Assembly (NCBI RefSeq): GCF_900108015.1
Contig: NZ_FNVP01000002.1
Span: forward strand, 1 to 64,000
DNA: 64,000 bases
Source of the DNA: Flavobacterium urumqiense
Lineage (GTDB): Bacteria; Bacteroidota; Bacteroidia; Flavobacteriales; Flavobacteriaceae
Reading direction: 5' to 3'
Part shown: positions 57,030-64,000 of the stretch, piece by piece
Layout of the letters: the number at the start of each line of letters is the position of its first letter
Position numbering within the stretch: the first letter of the stretch is position 1
The notes under the pieces: generated by a model
Databases searched by the model: none
The model's input: only the letters and a program-made list of their open reading frames with translations
Told to the model about the DNA's origin: nothing
Made by a program: the position numbers and the translations under genes

Positions 57030-57985
57030 TACTTTTTAGGTTTATATTTTGATTTTCCGAATATTTCTTTTGCATCTGTTTTTAATAAATCTGCGATAGA
57101 CACATCATTATTTTTCATGTATGAACGCACAATTTGCCAACCAATCCAAGCACCAACACGCCCCGGTGACTCATTATCAATTTCTAAATAAAACTTAGAA
57201 AATGGAGCTGCATTGATAAAACGAGGCAGTAGTTTTTGATCATCACTGTAAAGCATTTCTTTTTCTACGAAATAACGCCACATATAACTTTCATTTTCCT
57301 GACACCATTTGATTTGTTCCGCAGTATAACCCATTTTATCTGCATCACTATAATTAGGCAAAAGTAAGTCTTTTAAATATAATTGTTTTCCAAAATAGAC
57401 CATTTGATTCAGTAAATTTTTATCTGAAACGGGAGCAATCTTTCGAATAGAAAAACTCGAAACGATATCCGGCATTATTTGTTTTTGCTCTAGGTTTTGT
57501 TTTATATAATTTGGAAATTGATAGAATTTATGTTCCTTTCCTAAATACAATTCAAGAGAAATAATGACCAAACTATCCGCAAAAATAGCTTTATTATTAT
57601 AATCCATTTCAGAGATTATTGTAATAACTTTTGGCGTTTTAGTTTTCGGAAAATAATATTTAATATGTTTAAAAAGTAAATTTAAATCCTCCTCTACAGG
57701 TTTAAAATTGGCATATTTTTTTTGCACTTCCCCATATAATTCGCGCCATAATGGATTTTGCATTTTATCAGTCCATGTACTATTGTCATTTCCATTAGGA
57801 AAGAAATAAGGGAACTTTTTTTTAATTTTTCCTAAATCTTGAGCCGGAGTTTCAAAAAATATTTTGTCAAAACGCACTACTTCAACATCTACAGGAATTT
57901 TATCAACTGCATTTTCTATAGTATGCTTTTTATTACATGATAAAAAAAAGAAACAAAAGACTATCAAAAACAGGTGTATTTTCAT
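57029..57985 (-). CDS. gldB: gliding motility lipoprotein GldB
   Basis: 318 residues with a lipoprotein signal peptide (FLIVFCFFFLSC, lipobox Cys at about residue 17). Family features include VDVEVVRFDKIFFETPAQDL, FFPNGNDNSTW, and the C-terminal ESPGRVGAWIGWQIVRSYM. Required for gliding and for the function of several gld proteins. In F. johnsoniae gldB is likewise followed by gldC. Divergent from nadE. Confidence 0.95.
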   Translation of the reverse strand: MKIHLFLIVFCFFFLSCNKKHTIENAVDKIPVDVEVVRFDKIFFETPAQDLGKIKKKFPYFFPNGNDNSTWTDKMQNPLWRELYGEVQKKYANFKPVEEDLNLLFKHIKYYFPKTKTPKVITIISEMDYNNKAIFADSLVIISLELYLGKEHKFYQFPNYIKQNLEQKQIMPDIVSSFSIRKIAPVSDKNLLNQMVYFGKQLYLKDLLLPNYSDADKMGYTAEQIKWCQENESYMWRYFVEKEMLYSDDQKLLPRFINAAPFSKFYLEIDNESPGRVGAWIGWQIVRSYMKNNDVSIADLLKTDAKEIFGKSKYKPKK

Positions 57986-58043
57986 ATTTATTAATTAAGT
58001 TTGTAGCCAAAATAATAGGGAATCGTTAACTTCGAATTATATG

Positions 58044-58051
58044 CAAATATA
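58044..58051 (-). promoter_or_regulatory. candidate -7 promoter element (gldB)
   Basis: Minus-strand TATATTTG matches TAnnTTTG, 58 nt upstream of the gldB ATG. A TTTAG-like sequence sits at the -33 distance, so the match is partial. Confidence 0.4.
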
Positions 58052-58080
58052 CATTCCTACTTTTTAATACCTAAACTATT

Positions 58081-58872
58081 ATGATTAAAAATACCACCAT
58101 GCAAATTGAAAAAACAAATACATATATTGTAGATTGGTTAAAGACCTATGCAGCAAACGCAAACGTTAATGGGTTTGTTATTGGAATTTCTGGTGGCGTT
58201 GATTCAGCAGTAACCTCAACCCTTTGCGCACAAACCGGTTTGCAAGTTTTATGTGTCGAAATGCCTATATACCAAGCCGATAGCCATGTAAGCCGCGGAC
58301 GGGAACATATAAAACAATTAAAAAATAGATTCTTAAACGTAACCAGCATTGAAGCTGATTTAACTTCTGTTTTCGAATCTTTCAAGAAAATTGTTCCAGT
58401 TGATGTAGAAACGAATAAACTTCATTTATCCCTGGCTAATACTCGTGCCCGTTTACGAATGACCACCTTATATTATTTCGCTGGTATTTATGGATTATTA
58501 GTTGCCGGAACTGGAAATAAAGTAGAAGATTTTGGCGTTGGATTTTTTACCAAATATGGCGACGGTGGCGTCGACCTAAGTCCAATTGCTAATTTAATGA
58601 AATCAGAAGTCTATCTTTTAGGGCGTTATTTAAAAATACCAAATTCAATCCTAGAAGCTTCTCCAACTGATGGATTATTTGGAGACGAAAGAACCGATGA
58701 AGAACAATTAGGAGCTAGTTACGATGAATTAGAATGGGCAATGATTCAAGATGAATCAGGAAAAGCTCCCAACGATTTTTCAGGAAGAGAACAAACTGTT
58801 TTCGAAATTTACAAGCGATTAAATACTATCAATCAACATAAAATGAAAGCAATACCAGTTTGCTTAGTCTAA
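58081..58872 (+). CDS. nadE: NAD synthetase, ammonia-dependent
   Basis: 263 residues (257 from the internal ATG at 58099, which gives the usual MQIEK start). ATP pyrophosphatase loop GISGGVDSAVTSTLC, then NTRARLRMTTLYYFA and GTGNKVEDFGVGFFTKYGDGGVDLSPIANLMK. No N-terminal glutaminase domain, so ammonia is the nitrogen donor. Makes NAD from deamido-NAD. The gldB-nadE neighbourhood is familiar in Flavobacterium. Confidence 0.96.
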   Translation: MIKNTTMQIEKTNTYIVDWLKTYAANANVNGFVIGISGGVDSAVTSTLCAQTGLQVLCVEMPIYQADSHVSRGREHIKQLKNRFLNVTSIEADLTSVFESFKKIVPVDVETNKLHLSLANTRARLRMTTLYYFAGIYGLLVAGTGNKVEDFGVGFFTKYGDGGVDLSPIANLMKSEVYLLGRYLKIPNSILEASPTDGLFGDERTDEEQLGASYDELEWAMIQDESGKAPNDFSGREQTVFEIYKRLNTINQHKMKAIPVCLV

Positions 58873-58974
58873 ATAAACTAAATAATTTACATTTAATGCT
58901 GATTTTCAGTTATTTACAGAAATTATTTATTAAATTTACTATCCAAAAAATAAACAACACTAAAAATTAAAACT

Positions 58975-59604
58975 ATGATAAAAGTATGCTTAGCCGACAA
59001 TTATCCCGTAGTGCATTTTGGAGTAAAATCTTACTTTAAGGATCATGCAGAAATATCAATCGTTGCCAATGTTGGGAATTTTTTGATGGTTCGGGATATA
59101 CTACTTACCAAGGACATTGATGTATTAATATTAGACCTCGAATTGGAAGGTCTTTCTAGTATTTTTGAAGTTAAAAATCTTTTGAAAAACTTCCCAAAAA
59201 CTAAAATTATTATTTTCAGTGGTCTTTCAGAACAAATTTATGCGCCTAATGCTATAAAAGCTGGTGTTTCTGGGTTTATTCACAAAAAAGAGAAACTAGA
59301 GACCTTAGGTATTTCGATTATTAAAGTCCATCAAGGAAAAATAATCATGAATGAAACAGTTAAGAAAAATTTGGCATTAATTGCAAAACAAAGTAAAAGC
59401 GAACGATTATATCGCAAGCTTTCCAATCGTGAAGTGGAAGTTTTACGCTATTTGAGTGATGGAAAAAAGAATCATGAGATTGCTGAAATTCTGAATCTTA
59501 ACGAAAAAACAATTAGTACCTATAAATTACGTCTTTTAACAAAATTGAATGTCACTAATTTAGTCGATTTGGTTAACAAAGCAAAAACATTAGAAATAGT
59601 TTAG
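58975..59604 (+). CDS. NarL/FixJ-type response regulator
   Basis: 209 residues. A receiver domain (VCLADNYPVVHFGVKSYF, phospho-acceptor Asp in VLILDLELEGLSS, IIIFSGLSEQIYAPNAIKAGVSGFIHKKE) and a LuxR-type HTH (LSNREVEVLRYLSDGKKNHEIAEILNLNEKTISTYKLRLLTKLNV). The Lys and Thr/Ser switch residues appear present. No histidine kinase is adjacent. 102 bp after nadE, probably an independent gene. Confidence 0.92.
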   Translation: MIKVCLADNYPVVHFGVKSYFKDHAEISIVANVGNFLMVRDILLTKDIDVLILDLELEGLSSIFEVKNLLKNFPKTKIIIFSGLSEQIYAPNAIKAGVSGFIHKKEKLETLGISIIKVHQGKIIMNETVKKNLALIAKQSKSERLYRKLSNREVEVLRYLSDGKKNHEIAEILNLNEKTISTYKLRLLTKLNVTNLVDLVNKAKTLEIV

Positions 59605-59688
59605 TCTTATACTATCTAGACATTACTTCTTCCTAATTTTTTGAAAACGAATGAATTAATGTGTTGTAAAACATAGTCAAACAGAGAG

Positions 59689-59732
59689 GCTCTGTATTAT
59701 CTGAATCAGGTTCAGATGATATAGAGCTTTTT
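59689..59732. terminator. terminator between the response regulator and dnaG
   Basis: GCTCTGTATTATCTGAA and TTCAGATGATATAGAGC pair over 17 positions with two G:T pairs around a short loop, followed by a T-run on the plus strand. The genes are convergent. Confidence 0.85.
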
Positions 59733-59766
59733 AATATATTAATTTGGAGGAAAAAATCATATTCCT

Positions 59767-61749
59767 CTAATGATAACGCACCACAACTCTTCCTAATTTT
59801 TTTGAAAATTTCCCTCTTAATTCAATATAATTCATCACTAAAGAAAGTGATTCCATATTATTCGAATCTGGATCATTAGAGACAGAATTTTTTAGCCCTT
59901 CTATAATTTCACTGAGTAAAAACCATCTTAAAGTAAGTAATGTATCAGAAACATCCTGATTTAGCATTTCTTCTTTAGTTTTAGGAAAAATATTTTGACC
60001 TACCCAATTATGCAATATATTTTTCTCATCCTCCATTATTATGTTAGTCACTTCAACCGGGATACCGGACTGAAAATGATTTATATATTTCTCAAGTCCA
60101 GAATCCTCATTCTGCAAATAATAATCTATCAAATTTTTATAAATCTCCCTAAATATAGGACTGGCAAATTCCACTTCATCATCTTGCAAACTCAAATATA
60201 TTTTCTGAAAAACTTTCAATTCTCTAATCTCAGTAACATCTACTATTTCTCCTTCATCATTTGACTTTAATAAAACTTCTTCAAAATATTCAGTTTTATT
60301 ACCGTAAAGTAAAAGGATTTCAATTATTTTACGTTCAAATCCATATAAAGAATCGACTTTATCGGTCTCAACTGCGTCTTCATTTTTAACATAGTCAAAA
60401 GCATTCTGCAACTCTTTTTGTTTTTGTTTTTTTCCAACCTCAGCAACATCTTTTTGAACTAATTGCGCTAAAGTACTAACCAAAACCTGTTCCGAAATAT
60501 CCATGATACGAGAACATTCCTGAATGTAAATCTCTCTTTGTATTCTATCCGGAATTTTCGAAATACTCACCACCATATCTCTAATTAAATCAGCTTTTTT
60601 AACAGGATCATTCTTCGCTTCATTCATCAAAAGCGATGCTTTGAACTGAATAAAATCCTTAGCGTTATTTTCGAGATATAAAACTAAATCATCATAGGAT
60701 GTTTTTTTGGCAAAACTGTCTGGGTCTTCCCCATCAGGAAAAGTACACACTCTTACATTCATTCCTTCCTCAAGAATCAAATCGATTCCACGGATAGAAG
60801 CACGTAACCCTGCAGCATCACCATCAAAAAGCACCGTAATGTTCTTTGTTAATCTATTTATTAAACGAATTTGGTCTGGTGTCAAGGCAGTTCCAGAAGA
60901 ACTAACAACATTCTCAATTCCAGATTGATTGAATTGAATTACATCTGTATAGCCTTCGACTAAATAACAATTATTCAACTTAGCAATGGATTGTTTGGCT
61001 TGAAAAATACCGTACAACACTTTGCTTTTATGGTAAATTTCACTTTCGGGTGAATTCAGGTATTTTGCCGCTTTTTTATCATTAGTAAGAATACGACCTC
61101 CAAAACCAAGAACTCTTCCTGACATACTTTCTATTGGGAACATTACACGCCCTTTGAACCTATCGAACGGCCTGTCATCTCGTGGTATTGTGAGTCCTGT
61201 ACTTTCCAGAAACTCTAATTTATATCCTTTCCCTAAGGCTTCTTTGGTAAAAGCATCCCAACTTTCAGGCGAATATCCTAAACTAAACTTCTTAATAGTG
61301 TCATTCGTAAATCCTCTTTCTTTAAAATAAGAATACCCAATTGCTTTGCCTTCTTTAGAATTTAAAAGGGTGTTATTAAAATAGGTTTTTGCATATTCAG
61401 AAACCAAATACATACTTTCCCGAACATCTGTAATGGCTTTTTCTTCATCTGTTTGCTCCGTTTCTTCAATTTCAATATTGTATTTTTTAGCTAAATACCG
61501 AATGGCTTCGGGGTACGTAAAATGAGAATGCTCCATTAAGAAAGCTACGGAATTCCCTCCTTTTCCAGAGCTAAAATCTTTCCAAATTCCTTTAGCCGGC
61601 GAAACCATAAACGAAGGAGAACGCTCTTCAGAAAAAGGGCTCAAGCCCTTCCAGTTACTTCCTGCACGCTTCAAATTTACAAAATCGCCAATAACCTCCT
61701 CAACTCGAGCAGTTTCGAAAACAGTATCAATGGTGGCTTTTGAAATCAA
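59767..61749 (-). CDS. dnaG: DNA primase DnaG with zinc ligands lost
   Basis: 660 residues. N-terminal CHC2-like domain, then the DnaG core and Toprim (YLVEGYTDVIQF, LFDGDAAGLRASIRG) and a C-terminal helicase-binding region. The CHC2 ligand positions Cys-x2-His-x17-Cys-x2-Cys are here Ser37, Ser40, Asp58 and Ser61 in GLSPFSEERSPSFMVS...GIWKDFSSGKGGN, with exact spacing kept. Zinc cannot be bound in the usual way. Start codon is TTG: a TAA lies eight codons upstream and there is no ATG. Makes RNA primers at the replication fork. Confidence 0.95.
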   Translation of the reverse strand: MISKATIDTVFETARVEEVIGDFVNLKRAGSNWKGLSPFSEERSPSFMVSPAKGIWKDFSSGKGGNSVAFLMEHSHFTYPEAIRYLAKKYNIEIEETEQTDEEKAITDVRESMYLVSEYAKTYFNNTLLNSKEGKAIGYSYFKERGFTNDTIKKFSLGYSPESWDAFTKEALGKGYKLEFLESTGLTIPRDDRPFDRFKGRVMFPIESMSGRVLGFGGRILTNDKKAAKYLNSPESEIYHKSKVLYGIFQAKQSIAKLNNCYLVEGYTDVIQFNQSGIENVVSSSGTALTPDQIRLINRLTKNITVLFDGDAAGLRASIRGIDLILEEGMNVRVCTFPDGEDPDSFAKKTSYDDLVLYLENNAKDFIQFKASLLMNEAKNDPVKKADLIRDMVVSISKIPDRIQREIYIQECSRIMDISEQVLVSTLAQLVQKDVAEVGKKQKQKELQNAFDYVKNEDAVETDKVDSLYGFERKIIEILLLYGNKTEYFEEVLLKSNDEGEIVDVTEIRELKVFQKIYLSLQDDEVEFASPIFREIYKNLIDYYLQNEDSGLEKYINHFQSGIPVEVTNIIMEDEKNILHNWVGQNIFPKTKEEMLNQDVSDTLLTLRWFLLSEIIEGLKNSVSNDPDSNNMESLSLVMNYIELRGKFSKKLGRVVVRYH

Positions 61750-61880
61750 ATTGAATAAAATATTTAATGGTTAAAAAGTAGACAAAAATACGCAAATCAA
61801 AGTTCATAAGTAATGTCTAAAACAAAAAAAGTGCTTCTTTCAAAGTGCTTTACAAAGTATAAAACTAACTAAAACAATTT

Positions 61881-63476
61881 CTAATTGAAATCAAAACGCA
61901 GTCCTAAAGAAACGCTGTTTTGTTTCACCAAATTATCTTTAAACAAAGGATTCAAATCATATTTCAAGTACAAACTAGTCGATTTATAACCGATGTAAGT
62001 GCTCAAACCATATATAAAACTATCAACATTAAAATCTCCTTTAGTTATTTCTCTTGACTTAAACCCATCAGTATCGTAATTAATATGTTGCTTTGATTTT
62101 AGATTTGTTCCAATATACCCTCCCAAACCAAGACGAAAACTATCGTGTGTTTTAAAATAAGTCTTCCCATCTCTCACTTTACACTTTGTAAAGTCAAATT
62201 CTAAATGCATTGGAAATACTAAATTTACATTCTTGAAACGGGAATCATCATGACGAATTGGATTTACCTCAAGATTTGTCTGATTTCCATCTACTACAAA
62301 ATACCTGTTATCTGAAGCTCGCAAATTATTGTACATTACGGAAAGTCCATATTTTGCATGCAATAAATTATTCTTATTCAAAATTCTTGTATTGTAAGTC
62401 AATCCCCATTCATAAAAATGAGAACCCAAATACCTAAAATCTGATTTTTCGACACTTTTATTAGTCACCAAATTATTCAATCCTGCTGCAAAAACCACCT
62501 GACTTGTTGTTCGTTTTGATTGTCGATCTTCTTTATCTAACTGTCCGTTATAAATTTTCATGGATGTAATATTGATTTCTCTTTTATTCTTTCCAATAGA
62601 ATCCGTACTACCTCCTATAATGATACTTGTACCGCCGCTTTTATATATATTTTCATCTTCAAACTTTCCATCCACTTTATCTTGAATCAATTGATTTAAT
62701 TTATCTTCTTCAATAGCGACTTTTGTTTCAATATTAGCGGCGCGTTCTTCCGCTTTTTTCAATTTGAGTTCTTCCGCTTTTTCTTTAGAAATTATTCCTT
62801 TTGCAACTTCTTTATCTAATGCATCTATTTCCGTTTTTAAAGCATTTTTCTGAGTATCTGTTATTGTTTTAATTTGATTGGCAATTGTTTTTGCTCTTTT
62901 TTCGAATGAAATTCCTTCGTGTTCCCTACCTTTTACCAAACCCGTTTCAGGAACGGTATTATCAACAACTTCAAGTGTAACTTCTTTAAACCAAATTTGA
63001 CCTGTTCCATTTAATAAAACGCCATACGATATCGATGTTGCTTCCGCTGGCACAAATAAAACTACTTCATATTTTGTCCAATCAGTTGTCCCTCTGATGG
63101 CTCTTCTTTGCATGTTATCAAAAGAGAGAACAGCAGAATCATAATAATCTACGCGCATCCAAAGTCCAGCCCACGATCTTACTTTATTACTTTTTACATA
63201 ACCCGTCATTTTAATTGTTTTCCCTAAATACAAATCAGATTTGATGGATTTCATAATATTCCCAAAACCAATAATTTGGCTTTTAACTGATTTAATTGTT
63301 AAAATGTTTTGATTGTTAAATTCAGGGCTTTTATCAGGACCTATTTCATAACTTTCTATTTTCGGTTGTCTGTAACTCCATTCTACCGGATATTTTTCTG
63401 AATTTACTTTTTGAGCACTTAATTTAGTTGCCATCGCAACCAGCATTATTATTGTAACTAAAATGATTTTCTGCAT
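61881..63476 (-). CDS. jelly-roll, coiled-coil and outer-membrane barrel fusion
   Basis: 531 residues with a signal peptide (about 1-21). A first beta-sandwich domain (about 25-170: IKMTGYVKSNKVRSWAGLWMRVDYYD, TTDWTKYEVVLFVPAEATSISYGVLLNGTGQIWF) resembles carbohydrate-binding-like modules. Next comes a charged helical coiled coil (about 195-270, ISKEKAEELKLKKAEERAANIETKVAIEE). The C-terminal third (about 310-531) looks like an outer-membrane beta-barrel ending YLKYDLNPLFKDNLVKQNSVSLGLRFDFN. I know no named family with this order. Its function is unknown. Confidence 0.6.
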   Translation of the reverse strand: MQKIILVTIIMLVAMATKLSAQKVNSEKYPVEWSYRQPKIESYEIGPDKSPEFNNQNILTIKSVKSQIIGFGNIMKSIKSDLYLGKTIKMTGYVKSNKVRSWAGLWMRVDYYDSAVLSFDNMQRRAIRGTTDWTKYEVVLFVPAEATSISYGVLLNGTGQIWFKEVTLEVVDNTVPETGLVKGREHEGISFEKRAKTIANQIKTITDTQKNALKTEIDALDKEVAKGIISKEKAEELKLKKAEERAANIETKVAIEEDKLNQLIQDKVDGKFEDENIYKSGGTSIIIGGSTDSIGKNKREINITSMKIYNGQLDKEDRQSKRTTSQVVFAAGLNNLVTNKSVEKSDFRYLGSHFYEWGLTYNTRILNKNNLLHAKYGLSVMYNNLRASDNRYFVVDGNQTNLEVNPIRHDDSRFKNVNLVFPMHLEFDFTKCKVRDGKTYFKTHDSFRLGLGGYIGTNLKSKQHINYDTDGFKSREITKGDFNVDSFIYGLSTYIGYKSTSLYLKYDLNPLFKDNLVKQNSVSLGLRFDFN

Positions 63477-63510
63477 GATTTTCGTTTTTTGATTGATGAT
63501 TGATTTTTAA

Positions 63511-63999
63511 TTATTCTTCGTAATTTCTATTGACTAAAACTGTTTTTATAGCATTAAAATTTTTGTTGAATTTGTCCAATGCTGCTTCTTTAAAAGATTG
63601 ATTTAATTCTGTTTCAGCATTTGATAATAAACTGTTTGGATTTATTGAAATAGCTTTTCTAGTTTTTTCAATTGATCTGTCAGTAGCTTTTGGTTCAAAT
63701 TTAGTATTGCTAACTTCCGCCAATAATTTTTCTGCTGAAACGTATCTATTATTACTTTTTGCCGAATAATTCTTGTTTTCAAAAGAACTAACTATGGCAT
63801 TATTCTCTTTTGCAGGATTGATGATTGAAACCTCCTCCTCTTTAATATTAAGTAGCTTTGGTTGCTTTTTTAGAATAGTAATATCCGCAACAACTTCATG
63901 TTCCTTAAATGTTGGTTTTTGAATTTGGTCTGGCAAAACAGCTTCATTGATTATTTCTGGCTCATTTAAATTATTGACCTTTGTTTTTTGTTCCAAAAC
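63511..63999 (-). CDS. partial hypothetical protein, runs off the window
   Basis: The frame is open to the window edge. 161 codons from the nearest TTG are not the true start, because GTT continues upstream. The visible part is lysine-, asparagine- and glutamate-rich with no fold signal (PDQIQKPTFKEHEVV, KATDRSIEKTRKAISIN, FKEAALDKFNKNFNAIKTVLVNRNYEE). It precedes the barrel-fusion gene by 34 bp, so they are probably co-transcribed. Such tails often belong to anti-sigma-like membrane proteins, but that cannot be shown here. Confidence 0.6.
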   Translation of the reverse strand, partial: VLEQKTKVNNLNEPEIINEAVLPDQIQKPTFKEHEVVADITILKKQPKLLNIKEEEVSIINPAKENNAIVSSFENKNYSAKSNNRYVSAEKLLAEVSNTKFEPKATDRSIEKTRKAISINPNSLLSNAETELNQSFKEAALDKFNKNFNAIKTVLVNRNYEE

Positions 64000-64000
64000 T

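Noticed and set aside
61815..61860. Possible terminator after the TTG start region of dnaG
   Set aside because: The two AAAGTGCTT copies are direct, not inverted, so they cannot form a hairpin.

Overview
The window looks like a chromosomal segment of a gliding, low-G+C member of the Flavobacteriaceae, most likely Flavobacterium. The reasons are AT-rich coding DNA, promoters of the Bacteroidota type (TAnnTTTG at -7) with almost no Shine-Dalgarno sites, a complete gldKLMN operon (type IX secretion and gliding motor), gldB and gldC, exosortase XrtF with its partner, a short primary sigma factor, HYC_CC_PP and TonB-receptor metal genes, and a Bacteroidota-style dcw cluster. No integron, CRISPR array, phage or intact insertion sequence was seen. 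Most of the window is core genome.

Layout. 1-1.4 kb: initiator tRNA, then a decayed acetyltransferase gene and otherwise empty DNA. 1.4-10 kb: mixed small genes (secreted LRR protein, DUF1761, pterin dehydratase, FemAB/GNAT-like protein, a divergent lipid-kinase/phosphatidate-phosphatase pair, ABC-F ATPase, DUF983, FAD oxidoreductase). 10.2-18.7 kb, minus strand: topA, a metal-site-degenerate arginase homologue, then gldK-gldL-gldM-gldN ended by a strong terminator. 19-26 kb, plus strand: miaB, a small membrane protein, a sigma-54 activator, lptE, a TPR-like protein, secG, groES and groEL. 26-31.5 kb, minus strand: DedA protein, a three-gene heavy-metal locus (HYC_CC_PP protein, TonB receptor, HMA protein), a decayed metallo-beta-lactamase gene, and xrtF with its partner. 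31.5-36.8 kb, plus strand: GAF protein, rpsO, pnp, rpoD, rpe. 36.8-38.7 kb: MtfA-like peptidase, tRNA-Arg(TCG) with a GIY-YIG pseudogene wedged between it and a partial tRNA copy, and a GatB/YqeY protein.

38.9-54.8 kb, minus strand: the division and cell-wall cluster mraZ-rsmH-ftsL-ftsI-murE-mraY-murD-ftsW-murG-murC-ftsQ-ftsA-ftsZ, read from an mraZ promoter carrying an array of GTGGT repeats, which is probably the MraZ operator. 55-64 kb: alpha/beta hydrolase and YihA GTPase (plus); gldC and gldB (minus); nadE and a LuxR-type response regulator (plus); dnaG with all four zinc ligands substituted, an unusual surface protein, and a partial gene running off the window (minus).

The observations most worth a second look are: (i) the GIY-YIG gene inserted at the anticodon loop of tRNA-Arg with partial tRNA duplication; (ii) a dispersed intergenic stem-loop family with a conserved 22-nt apical core (three copies, two of them identical in the core); (iii) the MraZ box array; (iv) the zinc-less primase; (v) the arginase-fold pseudoenzyme next to the gld operon. 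I found no convincing new multigene defence or biosynthetic system here.
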